A DNA stretch of 64,000 nucleotides from positions 124,001 to 188,000 of the forward strand of contig NZ_ATAE01000056.1 in NCBI RefSeq assembly GCF_000474275.2. Reading direction: 5' to 3'. Under the pieces are notes generated by a model. That model saw only the letters and a program-made list of their open reading frames with translations. It made no database searches and was not told the origin of the DNA. Made by a program: the position numbers and the translations under genes. The stretch is from Alkalihalophilus marmarensis DSM 21297 (GTDB lineage: Bacteria > Bacillota > Bacilli > Bacillales > Bacillaceae_D). Shown one piece after another: positions 54,027 to 63,652 of the stretch; the first letter of the stretch is position 1; each line of letters opens with the position of its first letter.

Positions 54027-55424
54027 GTGAAGCGAACTGAAACACAAGCCTTAATTGAAACGGTAATGAGTGACTTAGCTGAGCGCAGCAGTTTTTTAGG
54101 CATTGAAGACGATGAAAAAAGAAGATTCGTTTGTGGATCGGCAAAAGAAATCCTAAAAACAACGGATAAAGTAATTAAAAGCTACATACGAGTATCTACT
54201 GAGAAAGACGGCATTGTACGGATTCCGGCATACCGGGTGCAGCACAATAATATTAGCGGCTTCTATAAAGGCGGTATTCGTTTTAGTGAATTTGTCAATG
54301 AAGCAGAAGTTGAAAATCTAGCTATACTTATGACCTTAAAAAATGCCTTGCACAGGCTTCCATACGGCGGGGCAAAAGGCGGAGTTCATGTAGATCCGCG
54401 CAAATTCACAGATAAAGAATTAAACTTAATTAGTAAAAAATATGTCCAGCGTTTTTCTCGTGATATTGGCCCGAATCATGATATCCCGGCACCGGACTTA
54501 GGCACAAATGAGAAAATTGTTGATTGGATGGTAGGAGAATTCAAGACCATCCACCCAGGTGAACCATATTTAGGATCATTTACAGGGAAAAGCGTAGAGA
54601 ATGGCGGAGCACGTGGAAGACGGGAAGCGACGGGAAGAGGGACCTTTTTAAGTTATTCTTGGCTTCTAGATCAATGGTCAGGCACTCACGCAAACGGAAC
54701 AGATATTAATCGTCATAAACAATGGGACACTTTAAAAACATTGAGACAGCAGGCAGAGGATGGAAAGGCCATTCGTGTCGCTGTCCAAGGCTTTGGTAAC
54801 GTGGGGGGAGTGGCAGCTCTTGAAGCGTACCAATATATGGAATATAATCACCGGGTAGTTGCGGTATCTGATCGTTTTACTACTCTCTATCATGAAGATG
54901 GTCTTGATGTGAAAAAGCTGATCGAGTATACAAAGAACGGACGGGACCTTCCGTCCAATCGAGAGCAGCTTCTAGAAGCTGGGGTTACCGCTCAAGTGAA
55001 GCCTGTAGAGGACGTGTTAACCATTGACACAGATGTATTAATTCTGGCTGCGATTGAAGGTCAAATTCATCAAGATAATATGGAAGATGTTAAAGCCAAA
55101 GTGCTGATAGAAGGAGCAAATGCACCGATTTCACTAGAAGCAGATGATTACTTCGAACGTGAAGGCACGGTTGTAATTCCAGATATTTTGGCCAATGCAG
55201 GCGGTGTTATTGTGTCTTATTTAGAATGGAAACAAAGCCGGGTGACAGAGTTATTTACTGAAGAAGAAATCATCGAAAACATGTCCAAACAAATGATAGA
55301 GACATTAAAAAATGTCTATGATACGTATTTCTCATCAGTCGGTCAAACGATGAGGACGACCTGTTTTACGTTGTCATTAGAAAGATTGACAAGTCTTTTA
55401 TACCGTCACGGTAAATTGTTTTAA
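54027..55424 (+). CDS. Glutamate dehydrogenase-family enzyme, divergent type
   Basis: 465 residues from GTG 54027 with GGGAGGGG upstream, about 40 longer than RocG/GudB. The Glu/Leu/Phe/Val dehydrogenase core is intact: 'GGIRFSEFVNEAEVENLA', 'PYGGAKGGVHVDPR' with the catalytic Lys, 'DIPAPDLGTN' with the catalytic Asp, 'ATGRG' and 'VQGFGNVGG' for NAD(P). Between 'ATGRGTFL' and the Rossmann motif there is an insert of about 20 residues ('WSGTHANGTDINRHKQWDTL'). It oxidises an amino acid, most likely glutamate, to 2-oxo acid and ammonia. It may be a distant second GDH. Confidence 0.87.
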   Translation: MKRTETQALIETVMSDLAERSSFLGIEDDEKRRFVCGSAKEILKTTDKVIKSYIRVSTEKDGIVRIPAYRVQHNNISGFYKGGIRFSEFVNEAEVENLAILMTLKNALHRLPYGGAKGGVHVDPRKFTDKELNLISKKYVQRFSRDIGPNHDIPAPDLGTNEKIVDWMVGEFKTIHPGEPYLGSFTGKSVENGGARGRREATGRGTFLSYSWLLDQWSGTHANGTDINRHKQWDTLKTLRQQAEDGKAIRVAVQGFGNVGGVAALEAYQYMEYNHRVVAVSDRFTTLYHEDGLDVKKLIEYTKNGRDLPSNREQLLEAGVTAQVKPVEDVLTIDTDVLILAAIEGQIHQDNMEDVKAKVLIEGANAPISLEADDYFEREGTVVIPDILANAGGVIVSYLEWKQSRVTELFTEEEIIENMSKQMIETLKNVYDTYFSSVGQTMRTTCFTLSLERLTSLLYRHGKLF

Positions 55425-55431
55425 AGGTAAT

Positions 55432-55468
55432 AAAAAGGCTGACTCTGTGATAAGAGTCAGCCTTTAAA
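55432..55468. terminator. Bidirectional terminator between GDH and vpr
   Basis: AAAAAGGCTGACTC and GAGTCAGCCTTTAAA pair around TGTGATAA, with A/T runs at both ends. Confidence 0.85.
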
Positions 55469-55469
55469 A

Positions 55470-57881
55470 TTATTCGACTGTAAATACATCGCCATACGAA
55501 TAATCAGTTTTACCTGCTTTCGTTGAGAAGGCAACAAGACGATATTTCCCTGGAGCTAATGCTTCACCATTAATCGTTAGATCATAAGTGAAATCATAAT
55601 AACCTGCAGCAATATTTGTATCTACGAAAGCACCACCTACTGGAGATGATAAAGTTTCAGTATATACCCAGAAATCTAGCTCCTCAGCACCGCCTGGTAC
55701 ATAAGCTGAACCAACTAGATCACCAGTCGCAGGGTTAGTGTTGTAAGCAAGTGAAGTGATACGAGGATAGTCTGGTTCTTGTACGAACAGAATAGTAGGA
55801 ACCTCAAACGAATTTGTCCCATCACTTACAACAATAGTTCCTGGATAGTATCCAGAATCGAGCTTACTTGCATCCACTTGAACATTGAAGTTGATTTTCT
55901 GTGTTTTGTTCGGTTGTACGCGTAAGTTTTTACTTGTGTTTACTTTGATGGCTTCTGCACCTTTTTCAAATTTAACATCAAACGAATAAGCTTTGCGTTC
56001 ATTTGATAGGTTATGAATCGTAAAGTGCTGACGTTCTGTTTGCTTTCCTTTTTTCTTGCTAAATACTCCAAACGAATGGCTTCCAGGAGTCACAAGTGTT
56101 TTTGTTTCAATTGCATCTAGCACACGGATACTTCCTGCCCCTTGTGTATTATGAGGGTATAGGTTTCCGTTCGCATCATATAAGTTTTCTGCTGTATTCA
56201 TTAAACTTGCTTTAACAGCATCTACTCCCCAGTTAGGGTTCGCTTCAAGAATAAGCGCTGCTGCACCTGCCACGTGAGGAGCTGCCATACTTGTACCTTG
56301 AAGTGCTGCATAACCATGCGGGTTACCTGCTTGGTGAGTAGGAACTGTACTTGTAATATTGACACCAGGTGCTGATACGTCAGGCTTGATCATCCATGTG
56401 TCCATAACAGGACCGCGAGATGAGAAGTCAGCAACTGTTTCGCCAACCATTTTATCAAATTCGATTGAGAAGCTTACTGTATTAAAGCCGTCTTCAACGC
56501 CATCACGCATTGCTACGCCATCAGCGTTTGATAACATAATTGTAGGAACGGCCATACCAGGAACTTCTGGCATTACTCCCTCAACGTTATTGAAAATAAT
56601 CGCTCCAACAGCTCCAGCTGCTTTCGCGTTTTCAGCTTTCTCTACAAAAGGATATTCACCGCGTATGATTAAAGCGATTTTACCTTCAACGTTTACATCT
56701 TCAAAATCTGCTGGACCACCAAGGTTTGCATAAACAAACTCAATTTCTTCTCCGTCTAATGCTAATAATTCTTCAACTGATGAAAAGCCCATTACTTGTG
56801 CGCTGTCAAATGCTTGATCAGAGCCAGTTGAAATGTCTGCGCTGTATACTTCGTAAGGCAAGCGAGTTGCGCCTACAGAGATTGCTTCACGAGAAGTACC
56901 TGGAGAACCTACAGTCCAGTTGTTAGGACCGCTGTTTCCATTTGATGTAACAGCAACAACACCTTCAGCCATTGCCCAGTCAAGTGCGATGCTTGTTGCC
57001 CAGTCAGGGTTATTTAAAGAATTTCCTAATGATAGATTCATAACATCTGCACCGTCTTGAACGGCACGCTCGATACCTGCTACAACATTTTCAGTTGTTC
57101 CGCTTCCGCCTGGTCCAAGAACGCGGTATCCAAGAAGGGTAGCATCTGGTGCGACACCTTTAATTAGACCGTTAGCAGCAACTGTTCCAGCAACATGCGT
57201 ACCATGGTTTGTTTGACGGCCGCGCGGGTCACCTGGAGGTGTTTCTTGTGGGTCATCATTGTTATCAACAAAGTCCCATCCTTTGTAATCTCCGAATGCA
57301 TGTGCAAGATCAGGGTGAGTATAATCGACACCTGTATCAATTACAGCAACCGTTACGCCTTCACCAGTAAAACCTGCATCCCATGCATCGTTTGAACCGA
57401 TATGTGGAGCACTGTCAAGCATTGCCGGGCTGTATGCATCCTCTTCAATCATAAATCCTTCATCAATCGTTGTCGTTTTGTATTCAACATCAGGATAGAT
57501 CGCTTTAACTCCTGGGATTGTTAGAAGGTTTGGAATTTCGTTTCTTTTTAACTCTACAGCAAATCCAGAGAAGATATACTCGTATTCTTGTCCGATTTTA
57601 CTAGAAGCTGTTTCCTTTAACACATTGTTTTTAACTTGATCACGCTTTGCTTTTAAATTTTGTTTTGTTTGGTTTTTACCTTTGTGTTTTGCTTCTACAA
57701 TTGATTCTTCTTCTAACTCAACAATAACCGTTGTAGGAGCAGATGATTTCGTATCAATCTCTCCCATAATTTCTGCAAGAGGTGTGTTCGTCTGATTAGC
57801 AAGAGATGCTGTGCCGAAACTAGTAAGTGCTAAGGCCAACACTAATGTATAGATGACGAACGATTGGAAGGTTCGTTTCAT
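55470..57881 (-). CDS. vpr: Vpr-type secreted subtilisin-like serine protease
   Basis: 803 residues. Signal peptide 1-29 ('FVIYTLVLALALTSFGTASLA'), I9 propeptide (about 50-135), subtilase domain with Asp182 ('VAVIDTGVDYTHPD'), His226 ('NHGTHVAGTV') and Ser531 ('GTSMAAPHVAG'), with a PA domain inserted (about 375-470), then Fn3-like C-terminal modules. AAGGAGATGATC precedes ATG 57881. It is exported and degrades proteins for nutrition. Compared with B. subtilis Vpr (806) the length is the same. Confidence 0.94.
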   Translation of the reverse strand: MKRTFQSFVIYTLVLALALTSFGTASLANQTNTPLAEIMGEIDTKSSAPTTVIVELEEESIVEAKHKGKNQTKQNLKAKRDQVKNNVLKETASSKIGQEYEYIFSGFAVELKRNEIPNLLTIPGVKAIYPDVEYKTTTIDEGFMIEEDAYSPAMLDSAPHIGSNDAWDAGFTGEGVTVAVIDTGVDYTHPDLAHAFGDYKGWDFVDNNDDPQETPPGDPRGRQTNHGTHVAGTVAANGLIKGVAPDATLLGYRVLGPGGSGTTENVVAGIERAVQDGADVMNLSLGNSLNNPDWATSIALDWAMAEGVVAVTSNGNSGPNNWTVGSPGTSREAISVGATRLPYEVYSADISTGSDQAFDSAQVMGFSSVEELLALDGEEIEFVYANLGGPADFEDVNVEGKIALIIRGEYPFVEKAENAKAAGAVGAIIFNNVEGVMPEVPGMAVPTIMLSNADGVAMRDGVEDGFNTVSFSIEFDKMVGETVADFSSRGPVMDTWMIKPDVSAPGVNITSTVPTHQAGNPHGYAALQGTSMAAPHVAGAAALILEANPNWGVDAVKASLMNTAENLYDANGNLYPHNTQGAGSIRVLDAIETKTLVTPGSHSFGVFSKKKGKQTERQHFTIHNLSNERKAYSFDVKFEKGAEAIKVNTSKNLRVQPNKTQKINFNVQVDASKLDSGYYPGTIVVSDGTNSFEVPTILFVQEPDYPRITSLAYNTNPATGDLVGSAYVPGGAEELDFWVYTETLSSPVGGAFVDTNIAAGYYDFTYDLTINGEALAPGKYRLVAFSTKAGKTDYSYGDVFTVE

Positions 57882-58335
57882 TTAATAGATCATCTCCTTA
57901 GATTAAGTAGAAAATAGTCGCTTTCTGGTGGGATCCTGCACAAGAACGCAATTATTTTCGTTGTAATGGCAATATTCTATTAATTTTTACATATTCCTTC
58001 ATGATTTCCCTAAATTGAGTCTTAGTTCCTTATGCTGTAAAAAAATGCTTAAAAATGAGGCGAGTGGTACTAAAGGCATATATAAGAAACTCATTTATTT
58101 CAATTAATAATTACCTTAATGGATCAAAACTATTAGTATACTAATATTGTAAATGAGTATTAAGTTATAGGTTTAAAGGGCTGTTTTGTTTAGGGGCGGT
58201 AATATTTAGTGAATAAAATATTTTAAAATACGAAACTTTTTAGAGGAGCAGGGAGTTGGAGGGTATAAAATATGCATGCTATCCTTAATGGTATCAATGA
58301 CATCGTCATAACGATAAGAAAGGGAGGAGTTATCT
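57882..58335. other. Divergent intergenic region between vpr and the DUF1835 gene
   Basis: AT-rich, 454 bp, no convincing gene; an ORF from 58272 overlaps the real gene and lacks a ribosome site. It holds a perfect 16-bp palindrome listed separately. Promoters for both genes must lie here but cannot be named with confidence. Confidence 0.4.
58131..58146. promoter_or_regulatory. Perfect 16-bp palindrome, candidate operator
   Basis: TATTAGTATACTAATA is a perfect palindrome without a T-tract, in the promoter region between vpr and the DUF1835 gene. It looks like a dimeric repressor site; the regulator is unknown. Confidence 0.45.
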
Positions 58336-59094
58336 ATGATCCACATCCTTTTTTCTCATGCAGCGAAAGCAACGTTCACTCAAGCGTTCGAAGATACAAT
58401 CTTGCCTTTTTCCGGAGAGGTATTTGTTTTCGAACCTTATTTACAAATTGGTAATCTTTCAGATAAGGATCTAAGGCTAAAGCAGCTTAGCCAAGCGTTT
58501 GGAACAAAGAGCGACCAAAATGAGCGAGAAGCGTTAAAGAACATGCTGAACGAACAAGCAGATACTATTAACAATCTAATAAATTATCAGAAAAAAGTAA
58601 TTTTTTGGCTTGGTGAAGAAGCGGCGGATGAGCTGGCGTTTATGTATCTGCTTTCTAAACTAGAGCTAGCTCGAGGTAGTTTTTCTTTGCAGGTAAACAG
58701 GGTAAGGGGGCCATTATTAATTCGGGAGCTGCCGCCTGAGCGGTTGGAAGCTCATTTTAACCCAGTAGAGCTAACAAACGATGCAATCTCCCAGCTTCAA
58801 AAGTCATGGGAATTGGTAAAAGAAAAAGAAAGCGACCTGAGAGTGCGGCAGGCAGACTTTATCTTTGAACATCCTTCATTTCATCACTATGATCCCATCA
58901 TTTTATCGAATATAAAAGATAACGACGTATATGAAGCGGCTGCTTTAGTCGGAGAGATGTATGGAAAAATTCCTCATCTGCCGTTTCCATTTTTTCTATG
59001 GAGATTATATGTGCTGCATGACATGAAGTTAATTGATTGGATAGAGAAGGATGACAAGCAGCCTATGTCCGGTAAAATTGTCTTGAAGTCTTAA
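58336..59094 (+). CDS. DUF1835/DUF3658 family protein
   Basis: 252 residues, soluble. N-terminal DUF1835-type block 'MIHILFSHAAKATFTQAFED' then 'VIFWLGEEAADELAFMYLLS', and a C-terminal DUF3658-like region ('RQADFIFEHPSFHHYDPIIL'). Function unknown in the family. AGGGAGGAG precedes ATG 58336. Single gene, divergent from vpr. Confidence 0.7.
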   Translation: MIHILFSHAAKATFTQAFEDTILPFSGEVFVFEPYLQIGNLSDKDLRLKQLSQAFGTKSDQNEREALKNMLNEQADTINNLINYQKKVIFWLGEEAADELAFMYLLSKLELARGSFSLQVNRVRGPLLIRELPPERLEAHFNPVELTNDAISQLQKSWELVKEKESDLRVRQADFIFEHPSFHHYDPIILSNIKDNDVYEAAALVGEMYGKIPHLPFPFFLWRLYVLHDMKLIDWIEKDDKQPMSGKIVLKS

Positions 59095-59199
59095 TTAGAG
59101 AGCCTGTGTAAGAAGTCCATTGTATCATTCACGCGTTTTATGAGTCGGTTAGAGAGCTCATTACGCCCATGTCTAGTAGAATTGAGCCACTCCACATAA

Positions 59200-59232
59200 A
59201 GAAACAAAGAGCTGCTTAACTAGAGCAGCTCT
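59200..59232 (-). terminator. Terminator of the small gene/ubiB unit
   Basis: Minus strand: AGAGCTGCT and AGCAGCTCT perfect stem around CTAGTTA, then TTGTTTCTTT. Confidence 0.75.
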
Positions 59233-59239
59233 CCATCAT

Positions 59240-59476
59240 CTATGGTCGCTTACTATATCTGTTCCAGAATGTGAGAATCCATGAGAATGGAAAGGGGAGT
59301 TTATAGCCTGCCTTTTCGAATTGACGAAGCAAGTTGATAGATGCTCCGCCAATACGGCGGTGTTTGCGTAACTCTTCTTCATCAGCACGAACCGTAACGC
59401 GGTAGCCATCCTCCAAACCTTCAATTTTAATCTCCTTTGCACCAACTTTTTCTGTCGTTTCTAGCTTCTTTTGCAT
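59240..59476 (-). CDS. Small uncharacterised protein downstream of the UbiB pseudogene
   Basis: 78 residues, GGAGGGATC before ATG 59476. Sequence starts 'MQKKLETTEKVGAKEIKIEG' and has a moderately hydrophobic end ('PFPFSWILTFWNRYSKR'). I do not recognise it. It begins 14 bp after the pseudogene stop and shares its transcript, so it may have worked with the kinase; its frame remains intact. Confidence 0.6.
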   Translation of the reverse strand: MQKKLETTEKVGAKEIKIEGLEDGYRVTVRADEEELRKHRRIGGASINLLRQFEKAGYKLPFPFSWILTFWNRYSKRP

Positions 59477-59490
59477 AAAGATCCCTCCAG

Positions 59491-60896
59491 TTAAAGTCTT
59501 TTGGTTGTTGCATAAAAAGAAATTCCACCGATGACCAAAGGAATACTGCTCCCAATCAACAATGCAGTATGATCAAAAAATAAAGCTGTCAAGATTCCAA
59601 TCAAGCCGATTAACGTAAATAGAAATGAATAATGTCTCGACCATTTTAGTATCTCGTTTTCTCTATTTTCCCTATGCTGCTTTTCTTGAAGTTCTCGATA
59701 TAATCTTGGTTCATCAAAAAGTGCATCCAGTTTGCTAGGGAACCTCAATATAGGAGCGCCATACTTTCTGAGCCAATGAGAGAAGGATGAGTATTCATCC
59801 TTCTCTCGGTTTCGTTCTAACCAATCAAGGACAATCGGCTTACCTAATTCGAATAGATCCAATTTAGGATCAATACTGTATAATACTCCTGTTAAAGTTG
59901 AGACAGCTCTGCCGAGAAAAGCGAATTCACTAGGCATTTGAACAGGAAGATCTTTAAGCAGCAGCCTGAAGTCTGCTAATAGCTGGTTCATAACGTCCTC
60001 GTCCCAGCCATTAATATTTGCTGTGAGAGCTACATCTAGAAATTGGCGGATCATTCTTTCTATCTGCTGTTTATCTGCATTTGGCAAAAGGAAGCGTAAA
60101 CGTTCAAGCGATTCAACAACTTGGCTGTAATCACCTATTACAAGTGCTTCTACGAGAGTTTGCAGCTCCCTGCTATCTTCTTTTTTGATAGTAGCTACCA
60201 TTCCAAAATCAATTAAAACAATCGTCCCATCCTCTTTTAGCAGGATATTACCGGGATGAGGGTCTGCGTGAAAAATTCCTTCTTGTAATAATTGATCAAG
60301 AAAAATAGTGAGGATTCGCTTAGAAGGCTCTTCTTTTGAGTAAGGAATAACTTCGATTTGCTCTGTATCGATTACGCTTTTGCCATCTATCCATTCCATG
60401 ACTAGAACCTTAGCGGTTGTTAGTTCGTTGTTAAATGCAGGGATGTGTACATAAGCAGAGTTTGCATATCTTTCTTTAAAAATAACACTTTGTATACTTG
60501 TCCAATGGGAGCAGAAGCTATAGGTTCTTTTTCAATTGATTGAAGAACATTTTCATAAGAGGTGTCCCATTCTGTTTCTAGGACTTTTTTAGTTTGAGTC
60601 CATGGAACGGGGGGAACATGATCTATTAAATCGACCAATTCTTTTAAGAAGACTTCTGGGAGGAGATCGGCACGAGCAGCAAGGAATTGTCCTAGTTTAA
60701 TAAGCAAGCCCTCAAGTTTTAAAGCTGTTTGCTTATATTCTCGTGCTTGCTGGTGCAGGAGGCTGTTCCACTTCTCTTCGTCCCAGTGGTTTTGATGCTT
60801 TCTTTGGAATCGAATAATTTGTAAGAAGAACTTTATACTCATGAAGACGATGGTGAACATTCGATAAATAGGCAAATTTTTCACAGAATCAATCAC
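59491..60896 (-). pseudogene. UbiB/AarF (ABC1) kinase-like gene, broken by an internal deletion and frameshift
   Basis: Two ORFs make one protein. The N-terminal part (60420-60896) has 'GLLIKLGQFLAARADLLPE' and 'EKEPIASAPIGQVYK', the family Lys- and Ala-rich motifs. The C-terminal part (59491-60399 and open upstream) has 'VLVMEWIDGKSV', 'GIFHADPHPGNIL' and 'VLIDFGMVATI', then two membrane segments at the end. The two frames differ by one base near 60480, and 'GQVYK' is followed within a few codons by 'FKERYANSAYVHIPAF'. In intact relatives 70-90 residues separate these, including the ATP-binding Lys. So there is a deletion as well as the frameshift, and the gene cannot make a working kinase. 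Confidence 0.82.
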
Positions 60897-60977
60897 CTTC
60901 AGTTTTTATTTTATTATACATGCTGTATAATGATTGTGCATATATAAGGCCTTGTGTTGGGGGAAGCGGGTGATAAA

Positions 60978-61220
60978 GTGAGACTTGAACGTTATTCCTA
61001 TATGAAAAGAAATCGTATAAAAGCGTATTTTGATCACTTTCCAGGCTCTCCTGTTATATTTAGCAAGATAGGGTCTTATTATTTTGTTTACGTAATACAA
61101 TGGTCAGAATACGATCCCATTGTCCTTCGCAGAGATCTTGAAGAAATGGAATGGCTGTTGAATAAAGAATTAGGTCTTAACGAGGAATATATAAATAGAC
61201 GTTCTTATAGAAACGACTAA
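60978..61220 (+). CDS. Small uncharacterised protein
   Basis: About 80 residues from GTG 60978; GGGTGAT precedes it. An upstream GTG at 60954 is less likely. Basic N-terminus ('RLERYSYMKRNRIKAYFDHF'), a strand-rich centre ('GSPVIFSKIGSYYFVYVIQW') and an acidic end. No signal peptide. I know no family. It lies 26 bp before the ribokinase gene and may share its promoter. Confidence 0.55.
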   Translation: MRLERYSYMKRNRIKAYFDHFPGSPVIFSKIGSYYFVYVIQWSEYDPIVLRRDLEEMEWLLNKELGLNEEYINRRSYRND

Positions 61221-61246
61221 AAAGGAGAAGGAGATAAAGACATGTT

Positions 61247-62149
61247 ATGGCTAAAGTAATGGTAGTAGGAAGTATAAATAGTGACCTAGTCGTACAGGTA
61301 GAACGTTATCCGCATGCTGGTGAAACACTGAACGGCTCAGAGCTTGCATGGTTTCCGGGAGGGAAGGGTGCCAATCAGGCGGTTGCGGCTTCCCGTTTAG
61401 GAGCAAAGGTAACGATGGTTGGAGCAGTCGGGCGTGATTTTTATGGAGATGAATTGATCCATTCCCTTCAACTTAATTTAGTAGATATTAGTTATGTGAA
61501 AAGAACATCAGGCGCATCTGGGGCTGCTATTATTACGGTAGAACAAAACGGGGAAAATCGAATTATTTTATCACAAGGTGCGAATAAATATGTCACACTG
61601 GTCAACCCAGAGGAATTAGATGGAATCGATTGGCTGATCGTGCAAAATGAAATTCCTTGGAGCGTAACCGAAGCAGCGATTCAGCTTGCTCATGAACGTG
61701 GTGTGAAGGTACTGGTTAATCCTGCACCAGCTGCATTTATTCCGCACAACTTATATCCATTGGTTGACGTGCTAGTCGTTAATGAAGTTGAGGCAAAGGA
61801 AATAATGGGTGCAGAAGCAGATGAGCTTTCAGAAGAAGACACTGCCAGAAAGTTGGTTTCGCTAGGCGCTAGAGCTGTCCTGTTAACTCTCGGGGCGCGA
61901 GGCTCTCTTTATGTTACGCAGGATAAAATGTTAAGAATTCCTGCATATCCTGTAAAAAATATTGTCGATACAACCGCAGCAGGTGATACATTTATTGGCG
62001 GCTTTATTGCTGGTGTAACAGCTGGCAAGGCAATAGAAGAGGCCCTGCAATTTGCAACAGCAGCATCAGCGGTTGCTATATCTAGACTAGGTGCTCAAGC
62101 CTCGATCCCTACAAAAGGAGAAGTGGAAGCCTTCATACAAAAGCAATAG
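61247..62149 (+). CDS. rbsK: Ribokinase-like PfkB family sugar kinase
   Basis: 300 residues. PfkB signatures: N-terminal 'GSINSDLVVQVERYPHAGET', 'WFPGGKGANQAVAASRLGAK', and C-terminal 'VDTTAAGDTFIGGFIAGVT' with the catalytic Asp. These match ribokinase closely. It phosphorylates ribose (or a similar pentose) at O5. No rbs transporter genes adjoin it. AAAGGAGAAGGAG precedes ATG 61247; ATG 61242 in another frame is not used. Confidence 0.87.
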   Translation: MAKVMVVGSINSDLVVQVERYPHAGETLNGSELAWFPGGKGANQAVAASRLGAKVTMVGAVGRDFYGDELIHSLQLNLVDISYVKRTSGASGAAIITVEQNGENRIILSQGANKYVTLVNPEELDGIDWLIVQNEIPWSVTEAAIQLAHERGVKVLVNPAPAAFIPHNLYPLVDVLVVNEVEAKEIMGAEADELSEEDTARKLVSLGARAVLLTLGARGSLYVTQDKMLRIPAYPVKNIVDTTAAGDTFIGGFIAGVTAGKAIEEALQFATAASAVAISRLGAQASIPTKGEVEAFIQKQ

Positions 62150-62150
62150 A

Positions 62151-62190
62151 AAAACGACTCATCGTCATATGCGATGAGTCGTTTCTTTGT
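62151..62190. terminator. Bidirectional terminator between rbsK and mreBH
   Basis: AAACGACTCATCG and CGATGAGTCGTTT perfect 13-bp stem around TCATATG. Confidence 0.85.
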
Positions 62191-63198
62191 TTAGACTGTT
62201 GCTTTTTGCAGTTTGTCGATAAACTTTAATGAACGTCCTGTACCTACAGCCACTGATTCAAGTGGATTTGGAGCAAGGTGAACAGGAACTGAGATCTCTT
62301 CTGAGAACCAGTCTTGAATACCGTTTAATAGAGCACCGCCGCCTGTAATCATTACACCACGGTCAACAATATCACCGCTTAGTTCAGGAGGGCAGTCCTC
62401 AAGAGTAGCTCTTACTGCTTCAAGCACTTGCAGAAGAGACTCGCTTAATGCTTGTTGAATTTCCGTCGAGTGAAGAGTGATGGTTTTAGGAAGACCATTC
62501 ACTAAATCACGACCGCGTACTTCCATTGTCAGCTCTTCATGTTCAATAGGAGCATAACCGATTTCCATTTTGATTTGTTCTGCAGTACGTTCACCGATTA
62601 ATACATTGTAGGATTTACGTACATGTTGAATGATCGCATCATCTAGCTTGTCTCCGCCGATACGGACAGAGTTACAAGAGACAACCCCGCCAAATGAAAT
62701 GATCGCGACTTCCGTGGTACCTCCGCCAATATCAACTACAACATTGGCTACAGGCTCATCTACTGGTAAGTCTGCACCAATTGCTGCTGCTACAGGTTCT
62801 TCAATGATGTGTACATTTTTAGCACCGCAGCTTCTGACAGCATCAAGGATTGCTCTGCGTTCAACAGAGGTAGAGCCAGACGGCGCACACACGACGACAT
62901 TCGGCTTTCTTAAAGATAAACCAAGCTGTTTGCTCGCTTTTTTCATTACGGCACGCAGCATACTAGCTGTCACATCAAAATCTGCAATGACACCATCACG
63001 TAGAGGGCGTACAGCTACAATATTAGCAGGAGTTTTTCCTACCATGCTTTTTGCTTCAGCACCAACAGCAAGCACATCACGTGTTTCTGTGTTTAATGCT
63101 ACAACGGAGGGTTCATTTAAAACGATACCTTTATCTTTACTGTAAACAAGTAAATTTGCTGTTCCTAAGTCAATTCCTAATTCTGCATTTGACCACAT
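62191..63198 (-). CDS. mreBH: MreB-family actin-like cell-shape protein (MreBH)
   Basis: About 335 residues from ATG 63198 (GGTGA upstream); an earlier in-frame TTG at 63210 is possible. Actin-fold motifs: '[19 protein letters not shown]' (phosphate 1), '[18 protein letters not shown]' (phosphate 2), '[14 protein letters not shown]' and '[12 protein letters not shown]' (adenosine). Single-gene location away from mreCD and the start '[16 protein letters not shown]' favour MreBH over MreB or Mbl. It guides cell-wall synthesis with LytE and helps at low magnesium in B. subtilis. Confidence 0.9.
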   Translation of the reverse strand: MWSNAELGIDLGTANLLVYSKDKGIVLNEPSVVALNTETRDVLAVGAEAKSMVGKTPANIVAVRPLRDGVIADFDVTASMLRAVMKKASKQLGLSLRKPNVVVCAPSGSTSVERRAILDAVRSCGAKNVHIIEEPVAAAIGADLPVDEPVANVVVDIGGGTTEVAIISFGGVVSCNSVRIGGDKLDDAIIQHVRKSYNVLIGERTAEQIKMEIGYAPIEHEELTMEVRGRDLVNGLPKTITLHSTEIQQALSESLLQVLEAVRATLEDCPPELSGDIVDRGVMITGGGALLNGIQDWFSEEISVPVHLAPNPLESVAVGTGRSLKFIDKLQKATV

Positions 63199-63464
63199 AG
63201 TATTCACCAACTTTTCATTTAAAAGTCATCTTATAAAAGTCTTCATAGTAAGCTAGTTTAACAGTCCTTCGGATAGATTCAAAGGGGCGTAACGCTTATC
63301 TTCTATGTAAGAATATGAGAGATGTATGGGACTTGTTATAAATTTATCTAAAAATCTTCCAAACCTTGCTAATATAAGGCTTTGGTAGGTCTTTTGGTGC
63401 GGGTTTTTCCTCTTGCTTGCTAGAAGCTATTACTATATTAGATTGTCTATGCTAAATAAATATA
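63199..63464. other. Region upstream of mreBH
   Basis: No gene seen. It should contain the mreBH promoter. I see no reliable promoter or operator motif. Confidence 0.3.
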
Positions 63465-63613
63465 AACACAAGAAAGACCCAGCCGCAGCCAGGTCTTTCC
63501 ACATAAGGTGGGGGAGGGTGATGCTCATTGCTTGTTAGGCTAGGCGGGGGAGTCGTAAGGGTGCTCAAGCCTTACTTCTTAGCGCCTGTCTAGTCTTATA
63601 ATTACCCGCCTTG
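63465..63613 (-). ncRNA. Candidate structured small RNA with C-rich motifs
   Basis: On the minus strand, 3' of the EIIA gene, a GC-rich stretch in otherwise AT-rich DNA has hairpin GTAAGG/CCTTAC, a longer pairing CTAG..GGCG with CGCCTAG, and two exposed C-rich motifs CTCCCCCGCC and CTCCCCCACC. It ends in a 12-bp hairpin (GAAAGACC..GGTCTTTC) whose inner pairs are U·G wobbles on this strand but A·C mismatches on the other, with a U-rich tail. It may be a 3'-UTR RNA of the EIIA gene or an independent transcript. Confidence 0.45.
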
Positions 63614-63652
63614 AAATCAATTAAACCTAAAAACAATTATTTTTTTAAAAAA

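Noticed and set aside
58272-58454. 60-codon ORF overlapping the DUF1835 gene
   Set aside because: Out of frame with the real gene and without a ribosome site.
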